A stretch of 64,000 nucleotides of DNA, taken from positions 186,611,548 through 186,675,547 of the forward strand of contig NC_064618.1 in the NCBI RefSeq assembly GCF_023898315.1, read 5' to 3'. Of the stretch, positions 10,477-21,600 are shown piece after piece (position 1 is the first letter of the stretch; each line of letters begins with the position of its first letter). The notes beneath the pieces were generated by a model. The model saw only the letters and a list, made by a program, of their open reading frames with translations. It was not told the origin of the DNA and ran no database searches. Origin of the DNA: Schistocerca nitens (lineage: Eukaryota > Arthropoda > Insecta > Orthoptera > Acrididae). The position numbers and the translations under genes were made by a program.

Positions 10477-11892
10477 TCTTGGAAATTGAAATAAGAACAC
10501 CGTGAATTCATTGTCCCAGGAAGGGGGAACTTTATTGACACATTCCTGGGGTCAGATACATCACATGATCACACTGACAGAACCACAGGCACATAGACAC
10601 AGGCAACAGAGCATGCACAATGTCGGCACTAGTACAGTGTATATCCACCTTTCGCAGCAATGCAGGCTGCTATTCTCCCATGGAGACGATCGTAGAGATG
10701 CTGGATGTAGTCCTGTGGAACGGCTTGCCATGCCATTTCCACCTGGCGCCTCAGTTGGACCAGCGTTCGTGCTGGACGTGCAGACCGCGTGAGACGACGC
10801 TTCATCCAGTCCCAAACATGCTCAATGGGGGACAGATCCGGAGGTCTTGCTGGCCAGGGTAGTTGACTTACACCTTCTAGAGCACGTTGGGTGGCACGGG
10901 ATACATGCGGACGTGCATTGTCCTGTTGGAACAGCAAGGTCCCTTGCCGGTCTAGGAATGGTAGAACGATGGGTTCGATGACGGTTTGGATGTACCGTGC
11001 ACTATTCAGTGTCCCCTCGACGATCACCAGTGGTGTACGGCCAGTGTAGGAGATCGCTCCCCACACCATGATGCCGGGTGTTGGCCCTGTGTGCCTCGGT
11101 CGTATGCAGTCCTGATTGTGGCGCTCACCTGCACGGCGCCAAACACGCATACGACCATCATTGGCACCAAGGCAGAAGCGACTCTCATCGCTGAAGACGA
11201 CACGTCTCCATTCGTCCCTCCATTCACGCCTGTCGCGACACCACTGGAGGCGGGCTGCACGATGTTGGGGCGTGAGCGGAAGACGGCCTAACGGTGTGCG
11301 GGACCGTAGCCCAGCTTCATGGAGACGGTTGCGAATGGTCCTCGCCGATACCCCTGGAGCAACAGTGTCCCTAATTTGCTGGGAAGTGGCGGTGCGGTCC
11401 CCTACGGCACTGCGTAGGATCCTACGGTCTTGGCGTGCATCCGTGCGTCGCTGCGGTCCGGTCCCAGGTCGACGGGCACGTGCACCTTCCGCCGACCACT
11501 GGCGACAACATCGATGTACTGTGGAGACCTCACGCCCCACGTGTTGAGCAATTCGGCGGTACGTCCACCCGGCCTCGCGCATGGCCACTATACGCCCTCG
11601 CTCAAAGTCCGTCAACTGCACATACGGTTCACGTCCACGCTGTCGCGGCATGCTACCAGTGTTAAAAACTGCGATGGAGCTCCGTATGCCACGGCAAACT
11701 GGCTGACACTGACGGCGGCGGTGCACAAATGCTGCGCAGCTAGCGCCATTCGACGGCCAACACCGCGGTTCCTGGTGTGTCCGCTGTGCCGTGCGTGTGA
11801 TCATTGCTTGTACAGCCCTCTCGCAGTGTCGGGAGCAAGTATGGTGGGTCTGACACACCGGTGTCAATGTGTTCTTTTTTCCATTTCCAGGA

Positions 11893-11893
<1 letters not shown>
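10476..11893 (-). mobile_element. Complete Tc1-type DNA transposon in a TA microsatellite
   Basis: This 1418 bp element is bounded by short inverted repeats. The left end begins 'ctcttggaaattgaaataag' and the right end read inward begins 'ctcctggaaatggaaaaaag'. Both are followed by 'aacac'. TA dinucleotides flank each end and merge into long AT repeats on both sides. It contains one uninterrupted Tc1-family transposase. Insertion into a pre-existing AT tract, or growth of the TA duplication after insertion, would both give this picture. Confidence 0.9.
10629..11651 (-). CDS. Tc1-family transposase
   Basis: This is a 340-residue cut-and-paste transposase counted from the methionine at 11651 (MPRQRGREP). 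The frame stays open upstream to 11867, but that part has no family resemblance. An N-terminal paired-like helix-turn-helix region (residues 12-55, ERGRIVAMREAGWTYRRIA) is followed by a second HTH (about 85-115). The DDE core shows D155 (VVFSDESRF), D244 (FQQDNARPH) and E277 (PDLSPIEHVW), with 'GIMVWGAI' at 193-200. The final residues are 'KGGYTLY'. There are 32 residues between D244 and E277, two fewer than the usual Tc1 spacing of 34. No stops or shifts interrupt it, so it may be active. Confidence 0.92.
   Translation of the reverse strand: MPRQRGREPYVQLTDFERGRIVAMREAGWTYRRIAQHVGREVSTVHRCCRQWSAEGARARRPGTGPQRRTDARQDRRILRSAVGDRTATSQQIRDTVAPGVSARTIRNRLHEAGLRSRTPLGRLPLTPQHRAARLQWCRDRREWRDEWRRVVFSDESRFCLGANDGRMRVWRRAGERHNQDCIRPRHTGPTPGIMVWGAISYTGRTPLVIVEGTLNSARYIQTVIEPIVLPFLDRQGTLLFQQDNARPHVSRATQRALEGVSQLPWPARPPDLSPIEHVWDWMKRRLTRSARPARTLVQLRRQVEMAWQAVPQDYIQHLYDRLHGRIAACIAAKGGYTLY

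Positions 11894-11949
<56 letters not shown>
11894..11949. repeat. (TA)n microsatellite, right of the Tc1 element
   Basis: About 28 TA dinucleotides directly adjoin the right inverted repeat of the Tc1 element and mirror the left tract at 10409-10475. Confidence 0.97.
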
Positions 11950-11950
<1 letters not shown>

Positions 11951-12004
11951 GAACAGCCTGTATTTCTGCTCACTAATTTGTCTCTGTTTTTACCTAATTT
12001 GTTC

Positions 12005-12275
12005 AGTAAACAGAGAATCAGTGAGAAAGGAAATATATGGGAAAAACTTACATGGATAGAGGATAGGATGATAGGACATGTGTTAAGACATCACGAAATA
12101 GCTTCCAAACTGTCGAGGAAAACAGAGATTGGAAAACATCCAGCAAAAATTGAGGACTCAGGTTGGCTGTGTTACTTGGAGATGAAGAGGAAGCACAGGA
12201 AAGGAATTTGTGGAGGGCCGCGTCAAATCAGTCAGAAGACTGATGACTCAAAAGAATAAATAAATAAATATAAAA
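12005..12275 (+). pseudogene. 3' end of an RTE-like LINE
   Basis: The plus strand encodes a C-terminal non-LTR polymerase segment ('RMIGHVLRHHEIASKLSRK', about 12065-12121), then a decayed tail ending near 'NQSEDL'-like residues and a TGA. It is followed by 'aataaataaataaatata', a typical simple-repeat LINE tail. The rest of the element is absent, so this is a 5'-truncated dead copy. The clade is judged from the 'GHVLRH' motif and tail only. Confidence 0.65.
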
Positions 12276-12279
12276 TTTA

Positions 12280-12755
12280 AAAAAACTGACTCAAACTGAC
12301 TTTCTTTTCTGCCTGCTATTAGCTGTTTCTCCAGCAAGATTAGAATCGATTACAAAAGTAGTCTCTACCATTAACAGCCAACGTTTTACTGCAGCTATCA
12401 TACAACTGCTGTAGATATCGCTCTCTTGTTTTCTCATTGATGGATAAGACAGAGAATTCGCAACATATATGCGAAATAAGCTGCTGTGTCTGTTAGAGTG
12501 AGCTTCCCTGACCTCGGCGATAAGAATTTCCCAACTCTTTGTCAACTTTGGATGAGAATAATTCAGAATATTTAATCTAAATGAAAAGAAATATTTTGTG
12601 AATTTACCAGGATAATTCTGAACCACTCCAAGAAGTAAATTAACTGTCACACACTTAACAATTCTCCATTAGACTAACGACAGACAGAATACGATTCCTC
12701 AGCCGATCTGTTTCTGTCGCTGGCTAGAACTGGGGAAGCTCTCGCACCAAGGAAA
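12280..12755. other. No recognisable gene
   Basis: A minus-strand open frame of 119 codons (12291-12650) has no motif I recognise and no typical coding composition. I treat the stretch as non-coding. Confidence 0.45.
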
Positions 12756-12758
12756 AAA

Positions 12759-12949
12759 GAAATGGCTCTGAGCACTATGCGACTTAACATCTGAGGTCAT
12801 CAGTCCCCTAGAACTTAGAACTACTTAAACCTAACTAACCTAAGGACATCACACACATCCATGCCAGAGAGAGGTTTCGAACCTGAGACCGTAGTGGTCG
12901 CGCGGTTCCAGACTGAAGACCTGGAACCGTTCGGCCACAGCGGCCGGCC
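12759..12949 (-). repeat. tRNA-derived SINE (family A)
   Basis: Full-length reverse copy with tail 'aaatggctctgagcactatg' at the left and tRNA-like head 'tggccgaacggttccagg' at the right. An imperfect duplication resembling 'accaaggaaa' flanks it. Confidence 0.9.
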
Positions 12950-13325
12950 ACCAAAGAAACGGTGGCTCTGGTTTCCACTAAGCTGACTGGGGCCAGATGT
13001 ACATAGTATAGTCCACCAACTGCTACTCGAATTTCATAAATAAAGACCAGGGCAGCCTTCCTCTACAGTATCTGCCATAATTACTATTGTTTTCCTGCCT
13101 TTAGCAAAATGTAAACTAAAAGAACTCATTCACCGGAAGCGACTCACTTTTTAGCATCACCAGACGCTATTAACATTACGAGTAAACAGCATCAGTTTTA
13201 GAATTATATACTTGGAAATAGTTGTATTTATGATCACTTTTATTGACACCACCTGTATCACATAATAACATAAATGAAAAGACACCGCTGATTACAAATC
13301 ACGAATATCCACAATGAAATTTCAG

Positions 13326-13468
13326 AACTATTCAAATGTGTGTCAATTCCTAAGGGACCAAACTGCTGAGGTCATCGGTCCCTAGACTTACACACTACGT
13401 AAACTAACTTAATCTAAGAACAACACACACATCCATGCCCGAGGGAGGACTCGAACCTCCGGCCGGCA
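13326..13468 (-). repeat. tRNA-derived SINE (family B), truncated
   Basis: Reverse copy of a second SINE family related to A. It has 'aagggaccaaactgctgagg' in the body and 'cgagggaggactcgaacctc' (B box region) near the head. The head is cut short at 'ccggccggca'. Other copies are at 20915-21100 and 25877-26030. Confidence 0.82.
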
Positions 13469-13968
13469 TATCAAAGTCAGTTTCTGGAGACCTGGATCAT
13501 GCAACGGATTACGGATCCAGGCGTATATCATATTAATTTTGTCGCTTTGGCTTGTGATTCCTCTGCTGTGCTTTCTGTGATGGGTGAATGTTATTATTCA
13601 CCTCTCAGTAACGGCGAAGGTCACAGGTTTCACAGAACGGCGTAACTCTTGTAAAATTACTACCAGTGAACGCGTCGATATTCCAATTTCTTCAACAACG
13701 AGGCAATTGTACAAGCATGTTAGATTTTCCCATCACACGAATCAGTGATGTACAAAAGCGGCTCAATTCTTACATACGGCCACGAAAAATTGTCGACAAA
13801 TTGATGATGCTTACACGTCTGGGTCGATTCGAGGTGCAAATTAGCCCCTGACTTCTATGAAGCGAACAACACTTTTCCGGAAAGTGTTAAACTGTACTGG
13901 GCACTGTTCGAGGGCAAACGCTCGCAAATGAAAAGAGATATCGCAGCGGAGAACCACACGTTTACCTT

Positions 13969-14041
13969 TAAGTAGTTCTAAGTCTTGGGGTCTGATGACC
14001 TCGGATGTTAAGTCCCATAGTGCTTAGAGCCATTTGAACCA
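13969..14041 (+). repeat. SINE family A, 3' fragment
   Basis: Only the tail of the SINE is present, from 'tttaagtagttctaagtctt' to 'gcttagagccatttgaacca'. The tRNA-like head is missing, as expected for a 5'-truncated insertion. Confidence 0.85.
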
Positions 14042-16445
14042 CTTTTAACTAAACATTCCTTGTATGTCGACATGATCAGAAGTAACTACCAAGCAGTGAG
14101 TACTCTAGATAAATACAAGTCTCCAAAGTCCGACTTTTTGAGGTGTATCTAGGAGGAGCAGGGGTAAGCTTTACACAGTACTTAAGGAACGTGTAATGTT
14201 ACAAGCCTTGAACATCGAAAAATATAATTTCGTGTTACATTTTTATTGGCTCAGCTTCTTTCGCGGTTCCAACTGTTACGAAGTATATTGCCCACTCCCA
14301 CCCCATCTTAATATTGCTCCAGTTTTGCTAATAGAAAGCTGGGGCTGTTTATTGAGACACTGCACTCACATATGGGAAGATTAAAGCTAAATTGCCACTC
14401 TGATATCTTAATTTTTGTGCTCTCTGTCAGGCTTTTCCGGAGAACGGCGGAATCCTTCTATAGGCCAAATTCATTTACATTCAAGATGTTTCTCTGACAA
14501 TTCCATTTCCCTTAAAAGGTCGTAAAAAGAGACTTTGAAATATAAATACTTCTGAATATAAAGGCTCTAAGCCATTCGAAGACACTCATTGCGTAAACTG
14601 AAATGTGATCAGTTAACTATCTCATAGAACTGTGTAGTGTAAGATTACAAAACGAATTCCTCACATTCGTCATGCTCTAAAGATAATTCACACAACAGTT
14701 GGGTTATGAAGCTACCAATCACACCGGCTGCGAAACACACCATTTATCAGTAAAAGATGATGAAGTTATTTGTGTTCCTTGTTATCTAATTCTTGCCAGA
14801 CTGCCCAAGCGAGTTTCATAATGATTTTCATTGAGTGCCATGAAATACAGTAATTCCTACGGAGGAAGGCGTCGTTTCTGCATGAAATACTAAACATAGG
14901 GATAAAATTGCAATAATAATCAGTCAATGCACGGACAAAAGTTGGTTTTTACTGTACTTTGCTGATCACCTTTCTGAAACATGCAGCAGTGGACAACGGA
15001 GCTATAATGTGAAGCATGACTGCATTATCAATAATTACACATGTTTTATCAGGAGTCCCTCAAATGTATCTCACTAGAATTAATCTGAATTGTCTGAAGA
15101 AATTGTCTGTAGCGGCCAATTCTGTGTTTTATAATGTGTGCCCTCTACTTTATTCGGCATGGAAACACTGGTGTTTAATTGACTGTTAGAAGCTTGTATA
15201 CATTATCGAGGCTAACAAAGAATTAGCTTAATGTATCTTTCGGCCATGGTAAGTGGTAATTGAATATGTATCTTAGTTCACTTTTTTATTGTGGGCCTGC
15301 AGCTTATAAAATGGCACAGAACGACATTATGCAGAGAATTGGAAGACAGTGCGCTGCTTGATATTGTATTTTACTAAAATATTTTACTTCACTAAAATAA
15401 GATATCAAGCAGTATACTGTCTACCAATTCTCTGCATATTATTTTTCACTTCTTATGGGTAAGGTTTCATGTTGAAGTTAGTGACAAGACACACTGCATT
15501 GATTCATTTATTTAAAAATTACTTCGTTGCCAGAATTTTTGCCTTTCAGTATGTTTTATTTTGGTTTTTATTATTGTTGTATCTTATTCCTGGCACAATT
15601 CTAGTGTAGAAGGGACTTGAGTCTGTAGTTGAATTTCGTTTCCGTAACAAAATTTGTGTTACCTAGGAACAGGTAGGTACTTCCGCCCTAACACCTCGCG
15701 ACCCTTCCACTCTTCAGTGTCAGGTTGCTGCATGCCTGTATAGCTGAGACTGTCTCTAAACCACTCCCACAGGCACATAATCCGGTTCGATTGCGTCTCC
15801 CATTAATTCTGACGGCGGGTTTGTTGGTGAACTTAGCACTAATTGGTTATTTTTCTCGCATCCTCGTCAGTTCTTTTAAGGTATGGCAAGCTGCACTTCG
15901 AAGTCTTACCGATTGTTCTCGATAGGTATCATAAATGCCAGCTACGACAGACTTTTCATAATGTCCAAGAGATCGGAGAAAGCAAGCAATTAGTGTGAAG
16001 AGCACTGAGGCACAAAGGCGATATGACTGTGTTTATAGCCCCGCATTTTTAAATATTTGTAGCGTTCAATTGATGCACTAGTGTTTCATCCGGTGCGTAA
16101 GGGGGCACTGATAGGTTTTAACAGCCATTGACTGAAATAGGGAAGATAGCAAGGGACCAAGTTCTTAAACATTGCATGCTGTACCGAGAAAAACAAGAAG
16201 AATGTGTTGGGGAAGAAAGTGATGGCACAAACACAGCAGAGCAGTAATGCAGCCAAGAAATGGAGTAAAGATTTTGAATCAGGACAAGAAGAGAAAGAAG
16301 AAGAAGAAATCAGTCAAACTCCCGGTATTTACCTCGTAAGTTGCTGTAGCTGCAGCCTCTAATAGAACGAAATCCTAATTAGCGTTATAACAAAGCGTAA
16401 AACATAACATTAGATTAGTAAACGAAACACTAAAAGTAGTATATG
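14042..16445. other. No recognisable gene; one hairpin
   Basis: AT-rich sequence without coding motifs. It contains the imperfect inverted repeat annotated at 15327-15439. It also contains a weak tRNA-like patch near 15735-15800 (box-B-like 'ggttcgattgc') that is too poor to call. Confidence 0.5.
15327..15439. repeat. Imperfect inverted repeat / potential long hairpin
   Basis: Arms of about 48 bases, 15327-15374 and 15391-15439, are complementary apart from a handful of mismatches. Shared cores are 'tgcagagaattgg', 'agacagt' and 'ctgcttgatat'. The arms are separated by about 16 AT-rich bases. As RNA it would form a single long stem with a small loop. It could be a fold-back element, a MITE remnant or a miRNA-like hairpin; nothing in the sequence decides between these. 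Confidence 0.75.
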
Positions 16446-16449
16446 ACCC

Positions 16450-17010
16450 TTGTTATTTGGACAGAAACGTAACTGACGATGGCCGAAGTGGGGTGGATAT
16501 AAAATGTAGACTGGCAGTGTCAAAGAGAGCATTTTTGAAGAAGACAAATCTGTTAGCATAAATATAGGTTTAAGTGTTAGGACATCTTTGATGAAAGTAT
16601 TTGTATGGGGTGTAACCATGTATGGAGGTGACACATGGACGATAAACACTTCAGACAAGAAGAGATTAGGAGTTCTCAACTGTGGTACTACAGAACAATG
16701 GTGAAGATCAGATGAGCAGATCACGTAAGTAATGAGGAGGTATCGAATACAATAGGATATTAACAGAAATTTGTGGGGCAACCTAACTAGTGGAAGAGGG
16801 AATCGGTTGGTAGGACACATTCTGAGACATCAACGTATTACCAATGCAATATTGGGTGACTTTTTGGGCTACAAATCGTAGAGACGAAGATATGAGTACA
16901 GTAGACAGATCCAGAAGGAGATAAAAGGCTTGCACCGGATAGAGTACTGCGGAGAGCTGCATGAAACCAGTCTTCGGACTGAAGTTCACAGCAACACGAC
17001 AAAGGACATC
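16450..17010 (+). pseudogene. C-terminal fragment of an RTE-like LINE polymerase
   Basis: The plus strand encodes a recognisable end of a non-LTR polymerase. It includes 'LAVSKRAFLKKTNLL' (about 16515-16560), 'TSLMKVFVWGVTMYGGDTW' (16583-16640) and 'DKKRLGVLNC'. The remainder is broken by stops and ends in a 'NQSSD'-like segment near 16970. This is the usual order in RTE-type elements. The catalytic part of the RT is absent, so it is a dead, truncated copy. Confidence 0.68.
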
Positions 17011-17298
17011 TGTGTATGCACCGTGATGCGAAATCGTCTGTACTGCCTTCAAAGATTGTACTTTTAATATTAATAAATAACCTCTGGAAAAAGTACTTGG
17101 AGGTAGGCAGGTTCGAATCCTGGTAATGGAAAATTTTCGCTGCCAGTATTTGGCTACCAAAGACAGAAGAGGTGGTGGCTTAAAGGCGTTGGTCACCAGT
17201 CTTTGTGCTAACTACCTGGATTAAATTCCAAACCTGTCCAAAGTTCCTCATGTAGTGACAGCTTACAACACTGTCGATGGGGACCCGTCCGTCCGATG

Positions 17299-17343
17299 CG
17301 GGTGGGGGGTGGGGGTGGGGGGGTGGGGGGGTGGGGGGGGGGG
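17299..17343. repeat. G-rich low-complexity tract
   Basis: About 45 bases made of G runs separated by single T (for example 'gggggtgggggggtgggggg'). Its several runs of four or more G could form a G-quadruplex on this strand. Confidence 0.95.
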
Positions 17344-18622
17344 ACGTTATGCTCGGCGGCCTCCTTATCTTCTCACTTCCCTTCATAGACAACACAAACC
17401 CAATACTAAGCTGTATGAGCACTCATTACATGCATCCACGTGACACATAAAAGCCTTCATGCCGAAAGGCATCTGCTCCTCTTGCCTCATTCCCTGAACA
17501 TGGAAATGCTCTGACTTGACCAAAAGTAAGCTCAGACATTTAGAAACACCGACTCACGTACGGCTTTGGCAAACGAGGGCTGAACATAGCAGAAGAAATT
17601 TTTCTCTGATTGAACACATTTGCAAAACTCCCAGTGTTGACTGCCTGCCAAGCATAGAGTTTTAGGCTACCATTAACTTAAGGGCAATTCTAAATCATCA
17701 TGTAACCCAGTGTGGCTTCCTAACAAATGTCTACAAAAATCGTTCTTGTACCTCCTCCAGTCATCAGTGAAAACTTTTCGTTTTTTATACATGTGTTCCA
17801 TGAGAATTTCTTGAATTCTCTCTACATGTTTTTCGACAGTTGTTGTGTACCTCAAACCCGCTTTGTTAGCTAAAAGACTTTTTTTTAAGTCTTTCAACTA
17901 TACCAATTTTACCGTACTTCACTATTAACTTTTGTTTCTCAAAAGATCAAATTCAGGTTTTTCAGAACTTCTTCGTCCTTCAGTTGGTTTTTGAAATGTT
18001 GTTTTACCTATTGTACAGCACATTCAATTTAGTTAGGCTTTTTACTTACAAGAACGTATCAAAGTTTCGTTAGAACTTGCCATCCACTTCTTAGAAAGGA
18101 ATCTGTACGAAGATGACACTGCATTAGCAGATGTTTATGTTCACGTCCTCGTAAAATATTTAAAAGTCCTAATACACAGAGACGAACGATTGTAACAATT
18201 ACCAAAAGTGATCTTTATTGCTCATTGCAAAGACCCCTGAAAACATTGAGGATTTTAATTTCACCAGGTGAATACAGTCACAAGACATTACAGCACATCA
18301 AAAATAGCCTTGAGAATTACTAAAAAAACTACTCTATGACAAAGAATGAATAAACAAAAACACACAAAGCCCAGTTATCTACCAAGCAATGAAATTGCAG
18401 AACAAATTATCGAAATAGCTTAAAGACTTTACCAGAACAAACTCAAGGAGTCAGAAAGTACTTCAAATGCACATAAAAACTGTAAAGGATTACAGAGTAG
18501 TGAATTAAAAAGTTACACAAGTAAACAAAAGTTAACTGGTCTGTAATTTTACAGGACGCTTCCATATTACAAATGTTACATCTAAGCTGGAGAATTTATA
18601 ATACTAGCATCTTTTTCTGATT
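17344..18622. other. No recognisable gene
   Basis: AT-rich sequence. The small frames here show no family motifs. No repeat family is recognised until the SINE at 18636. Confidence 0.5.
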
Positions 18623-18635
18623 CTGAATTCGAAAT

Positions 18636-18830
18636 GGTTCAAATGGCTCTGAGCACTATGGGGCTTAACTTATGAGGTCATCAGTCCCCTAGAACTTAGA
18701 ACTACTTAAGCCTAACTAACCTAAGGACATCACACACATCCATGCCCGAGGCAGGATTCGAACCTGCGACCGTAGCAGTCACGCGGTTCCAGACTGTAGC
18801 GCCTAGAACCGCTCGGCCACTCCAACCGGC
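18636..18830 (-). repeat. tRNA-derived SINE (family A)
   Basis: Full-length reverse copy. An exact 11 bp target duplication, 'gaattcgaaat', lies at 18625-18635 and 18831-18841. It has B box 'ggattcgaacctgcgaccg' (reverse) and head 'gctcggccactcc'. Confidence 0.93.
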
Positions 18831-18841
18831 GAATTCGAAAT

Positions 18842-19771
18842 CTCACTAATTAATGAAGTTTGCGGTCCCAGTTTTTGAGACAAGCGTTCTTAAACTGTAA
18901 TATCACGACATATCCTACACTCTTGCAAGAGTGACCGTCATATAAATAAAGTAACTATCAAAACTATCTCTAGACTTTCAGCCGTTGAAGTGAGCAAAAA
19001 TCCATTAATTTTGTCAGGTAGTTAAGCCTTTTAAGCTTGTTCTCTACAGCAAGTTCGGAATTTGTTTTGTTGTCCTTCCTTTCGTCTCTCACGCCAGGTT
19101 TCCCACTAAATATTCCTTTTGTAAAAAGACTTCCATTGTTGATTGAAATTTTCGCTTCTGGAGCACTTTTGCTGACATACGTTTTGCCGCCCCGAATTAT
19201 CCCAGTTGACAGCAGAATTTTTCTTTTTTACATATTTATTCACCTATTTATTTTACATTTGATCTCAGAACGCCTTTGCCGCCGTCTGTGTTTACGTTCG
19301 CTGTGTTGGCACTCGCTAGCGCTACCGTTTCGTGAAATGCTTTTAGCTTTTGTTTCTCTTTTTATTTCGTAAAATAACAACGGCCTGCGTGACAGGTAGT
19401 CAGAACTGACAGCGCCCGCCCGGTTCTGTCACAACGCAACACGCGTTCATACAGTGTGCGCTGGACGTCGTCACACATATCACCGCTACAAAAACGAAGG
19501 TTCACAGATAGCACATTCTCTGTTGTGGAGTAGAAAATTCTGCTTAGTGCTTCTATTCAATTGCAAATGCTTTAGTATGATTGTTATGTAGTATATTTTC
19601 TGTAGCAACCTCGTAAACCTCCAATGATGTGTTTTAAGCTTGACGTTAAGAAATTCACTTGTTTCTGGCGTATGTTTTCACAGTCCGCGGCTGCCATGAC
19701 CTTTGGTTTAGCGAGAAATAGGAAAATAAAGCTATTAATACCACACTGATATGACTGCCGCGTTTCTTCTC
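18842..19771. other. No recognisable gene
   Basis: A plus-strand frame of 111 codons (19037-19372) encodes a hydrophobic, leucine-rich product with no motif I recognise. It is probably chance. Nothing else is identified. Confidence 0.45.
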
Positions 19772-19780
19772 TGTGGCAGA

Positions 19781-19971
19781 GCAATGGCTCTGAGCACTAT
19801 GGGACTTAACTGCTGTGGCGATCAGCTCCCTAGAACTTAGAACTACTTAAACCTAACTAACCTAAGGACATCACACACATCCATTCCCGAGGCAGAATTC
19901 CGACCTGCGACCGTGGCAGTCGCGCGGTTCCAGACTGTAGTGCCTAGAACCGCTCGGCCACTCCGGCCGGT
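19781..19971 (-). repeat. tRNA-derived SINE (family A)
   Basis: Full-length reverse copy with a 9 bp duplication 'tgtggcaga' at 19772-19780 and 19972-19980. Confidence 0.92.
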
Positions 19972-20914
19972 TGTGGCAGAATAACTCGTAGTACTATTTC
20001 ACACCAAACATTTTGGTCTGTGCTCTTAGCCCCCTCGTCAACTCAGTCATTTCGTTCAACACTAGAACGACAGCTGTTGATTCCGTCATGCTACTCTTAT
20101 TGTCTAAGTCAGAATTGTTTAAATATTACCAAGTGTCTAGTTCAATACATGTCTTCAACAATAGAAATTTTTTTGAAAAGGGCTAGATTTTGAGAAGGCT
20201 TTTGACACGGTGCCTCAATTTGCAGTCAAATTGTGTGGTTGTGGAATATAGTCTCAGTAATGCGGCTGGATTCATGACTTCTTGTCAGAGAGGTCACAGT
20301 TCATAGTAATTGACGGATAGTCATCCACTAAAACAGAAGTGATTTCTGGCGTTCCCCAAGGTTGTGTTATGGGCCCTCTGCTGTTTCTTATCCATTTAAA
20401 CGGTTTGGATCACAATCTGAGCAGCCATCCTAGGTCGTTTGCTGATGATCGTTTCGCGGATTCTGTCCTCTAATAAAGTGTTCAGAAGATCAAAAAATAT
20501 TGTAAAACGATTTAGAAAAATTTTCTATATGGTGTGAAAAGTGGCAGCTGACCCTAAATAATGCTACACATTAGTGCTACAGGGAAGGCCGAAAAATTCA
20601 CCTAAATATCCAGGCATTACAATTACGAACAACTTGATTTGGAAGTAACACAGAAAATGTTGTTGGGAAGGCGGACCAAAGAATGCGCTTTATTGGTCGA
20701 ACACTTCGACGATGCAACAGATCTACCACAGCGACTACCTACACTACTCTTGTTCATACTCTTTTGGAGTACTCTTGGAGGGTATGGGATCCTTATTAGA
20801 TAGGATCAGCGGAGTACACTGAGAAAGTTTAAAGAAGATCAGGTTTTGTATTATCGAGAAGTAGGGGAGAGAGTATCAACGACATGATACAGGATATTGA
20901 AAATTTGGAAATTT

Positions 20915-21100
20915 GTGGTAAGTTCCTATGGGACCAAACTGCTGAGGTCATCGGTTCCTAAGCTTACGCACTACAAAAGCTAACGGAAACTAACTTACGC
21001 TAAGGCCAACACACACACCCATGCCCGAGGGATGCGTCAAACCTCCGACGGGGTGAGTCGCGCGAACGGTGGCAAGGAGCCCAAGACTGCACGGCTACCA
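20915..21100 (-). repeat. tRNA-derived SINE (family B)
   Basis: Reverse copy with body 'tatgggaccaaactgctgag' and a degraded tRNA-like head around 'cccgagggatgcgtcaaacc'. It lies inside the LINE remnant and directly abuts the next SINE. Confidence 0.85.
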
Positions 21101-21109
21101 GGATTTGGG

Positions 21110-21301
21110 TTCAAAAATGGCTCTGAGCACTATGGGACTCAACTGCTGTGGTCATTAGTCCCCTAGAACTTAGAACTACTTAAACCTAACTAACCTAAGG
21201 ACATCACACACATCCATGCCCGAGGCTGGATTCGAACCTGCGACCGTAGCGTCGCACGGTTCCGGACTGCGCGCCTAGAACCGCGAGACCACCGCGGCCG
21301 G
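21110..21301 (-). repeat. tRNA-derived SINE (family A) with clear target duplication
   Basis: Full-length reverse copy flanked by an exact 12 bp duplication 'ccaggatttggg' (21098-21109 and 21302-21313). It inserted after the neighbouring family-B SINE, at or near that element's end. Confidence 0.93.
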
Positions 21302-21600
21302 CCAGGATTTGGGGTGCACATCATTAGAACAAGGGAATTTCTCGTTGCGGTGGGATCTTCTCACGAAATTTCAATCACCAACAGTCTCCTCAGAATGACC
21401 AAATATTTTGTTGACGCCGACCTATACGGGGAAAAACGATCATTCCTGAATCAGACCTTACACGGGAAGTTATAGGTGGTTTTTCCGTGCAGTTTTCGAG
21501 AGTGGAATAATAGAGAATTATCGTGAAGGTGGTTCGTGAACCCTCTGAAAGGCACTGAAGTGTGGTTTGTAGATTATCCAAATAGAAGTAGATTTTTATG

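Larger units (their letters stand above)
20165..21600 (+). pseudogene. Decayed jockey/I-like LINE reverse transcriptase, split by two SINEs
   Basis: The plus strand carries reverse transcriptase motifs in order. 'LDFEKAFDTVPQ' (about 20186-20220) is the first catalytic-aspartate region. 'VISGVPQGCVMGPLLF' (20342-20390) follows, then 'SFADDRFAD' (20437-20463), the catalytic FADD box. Thumb-region residues such as 'LLEYSWRVWDPY' lie near 20765-20800. The coding remnant is interrupted from about 20910 to 21301 by a family-B and a family-A SINE. It resumes at about 21320-21590 with the 3' end of the same type of element ('RVWN'-like segment and 'tagaagtagattt' tail). Stops and frameshifts make it inactive. 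Confidence 0.75.

Noticed and set aside
11651..11867. N-terminal 72-codon extension of the Tc1 transposase frame
   Set aside because: The extension has no family similarity and lies in the element's untranslated/terminal region; the methionine at 11651 starts the conserved protein.
15735..15810. tRNA-like patch with a box-B-like 'ggttcgattgc'
   Set aside because: No convincing cloverleaf, poor A box and no recognised SINE body; too weak to annotate.
19037..19372. Possible small membrane protein gene (111 codons)
   Set aside because: Hydrophobic but without motif, start context, splice or conservation evidence; consistent with chance in AT-rich DNA.
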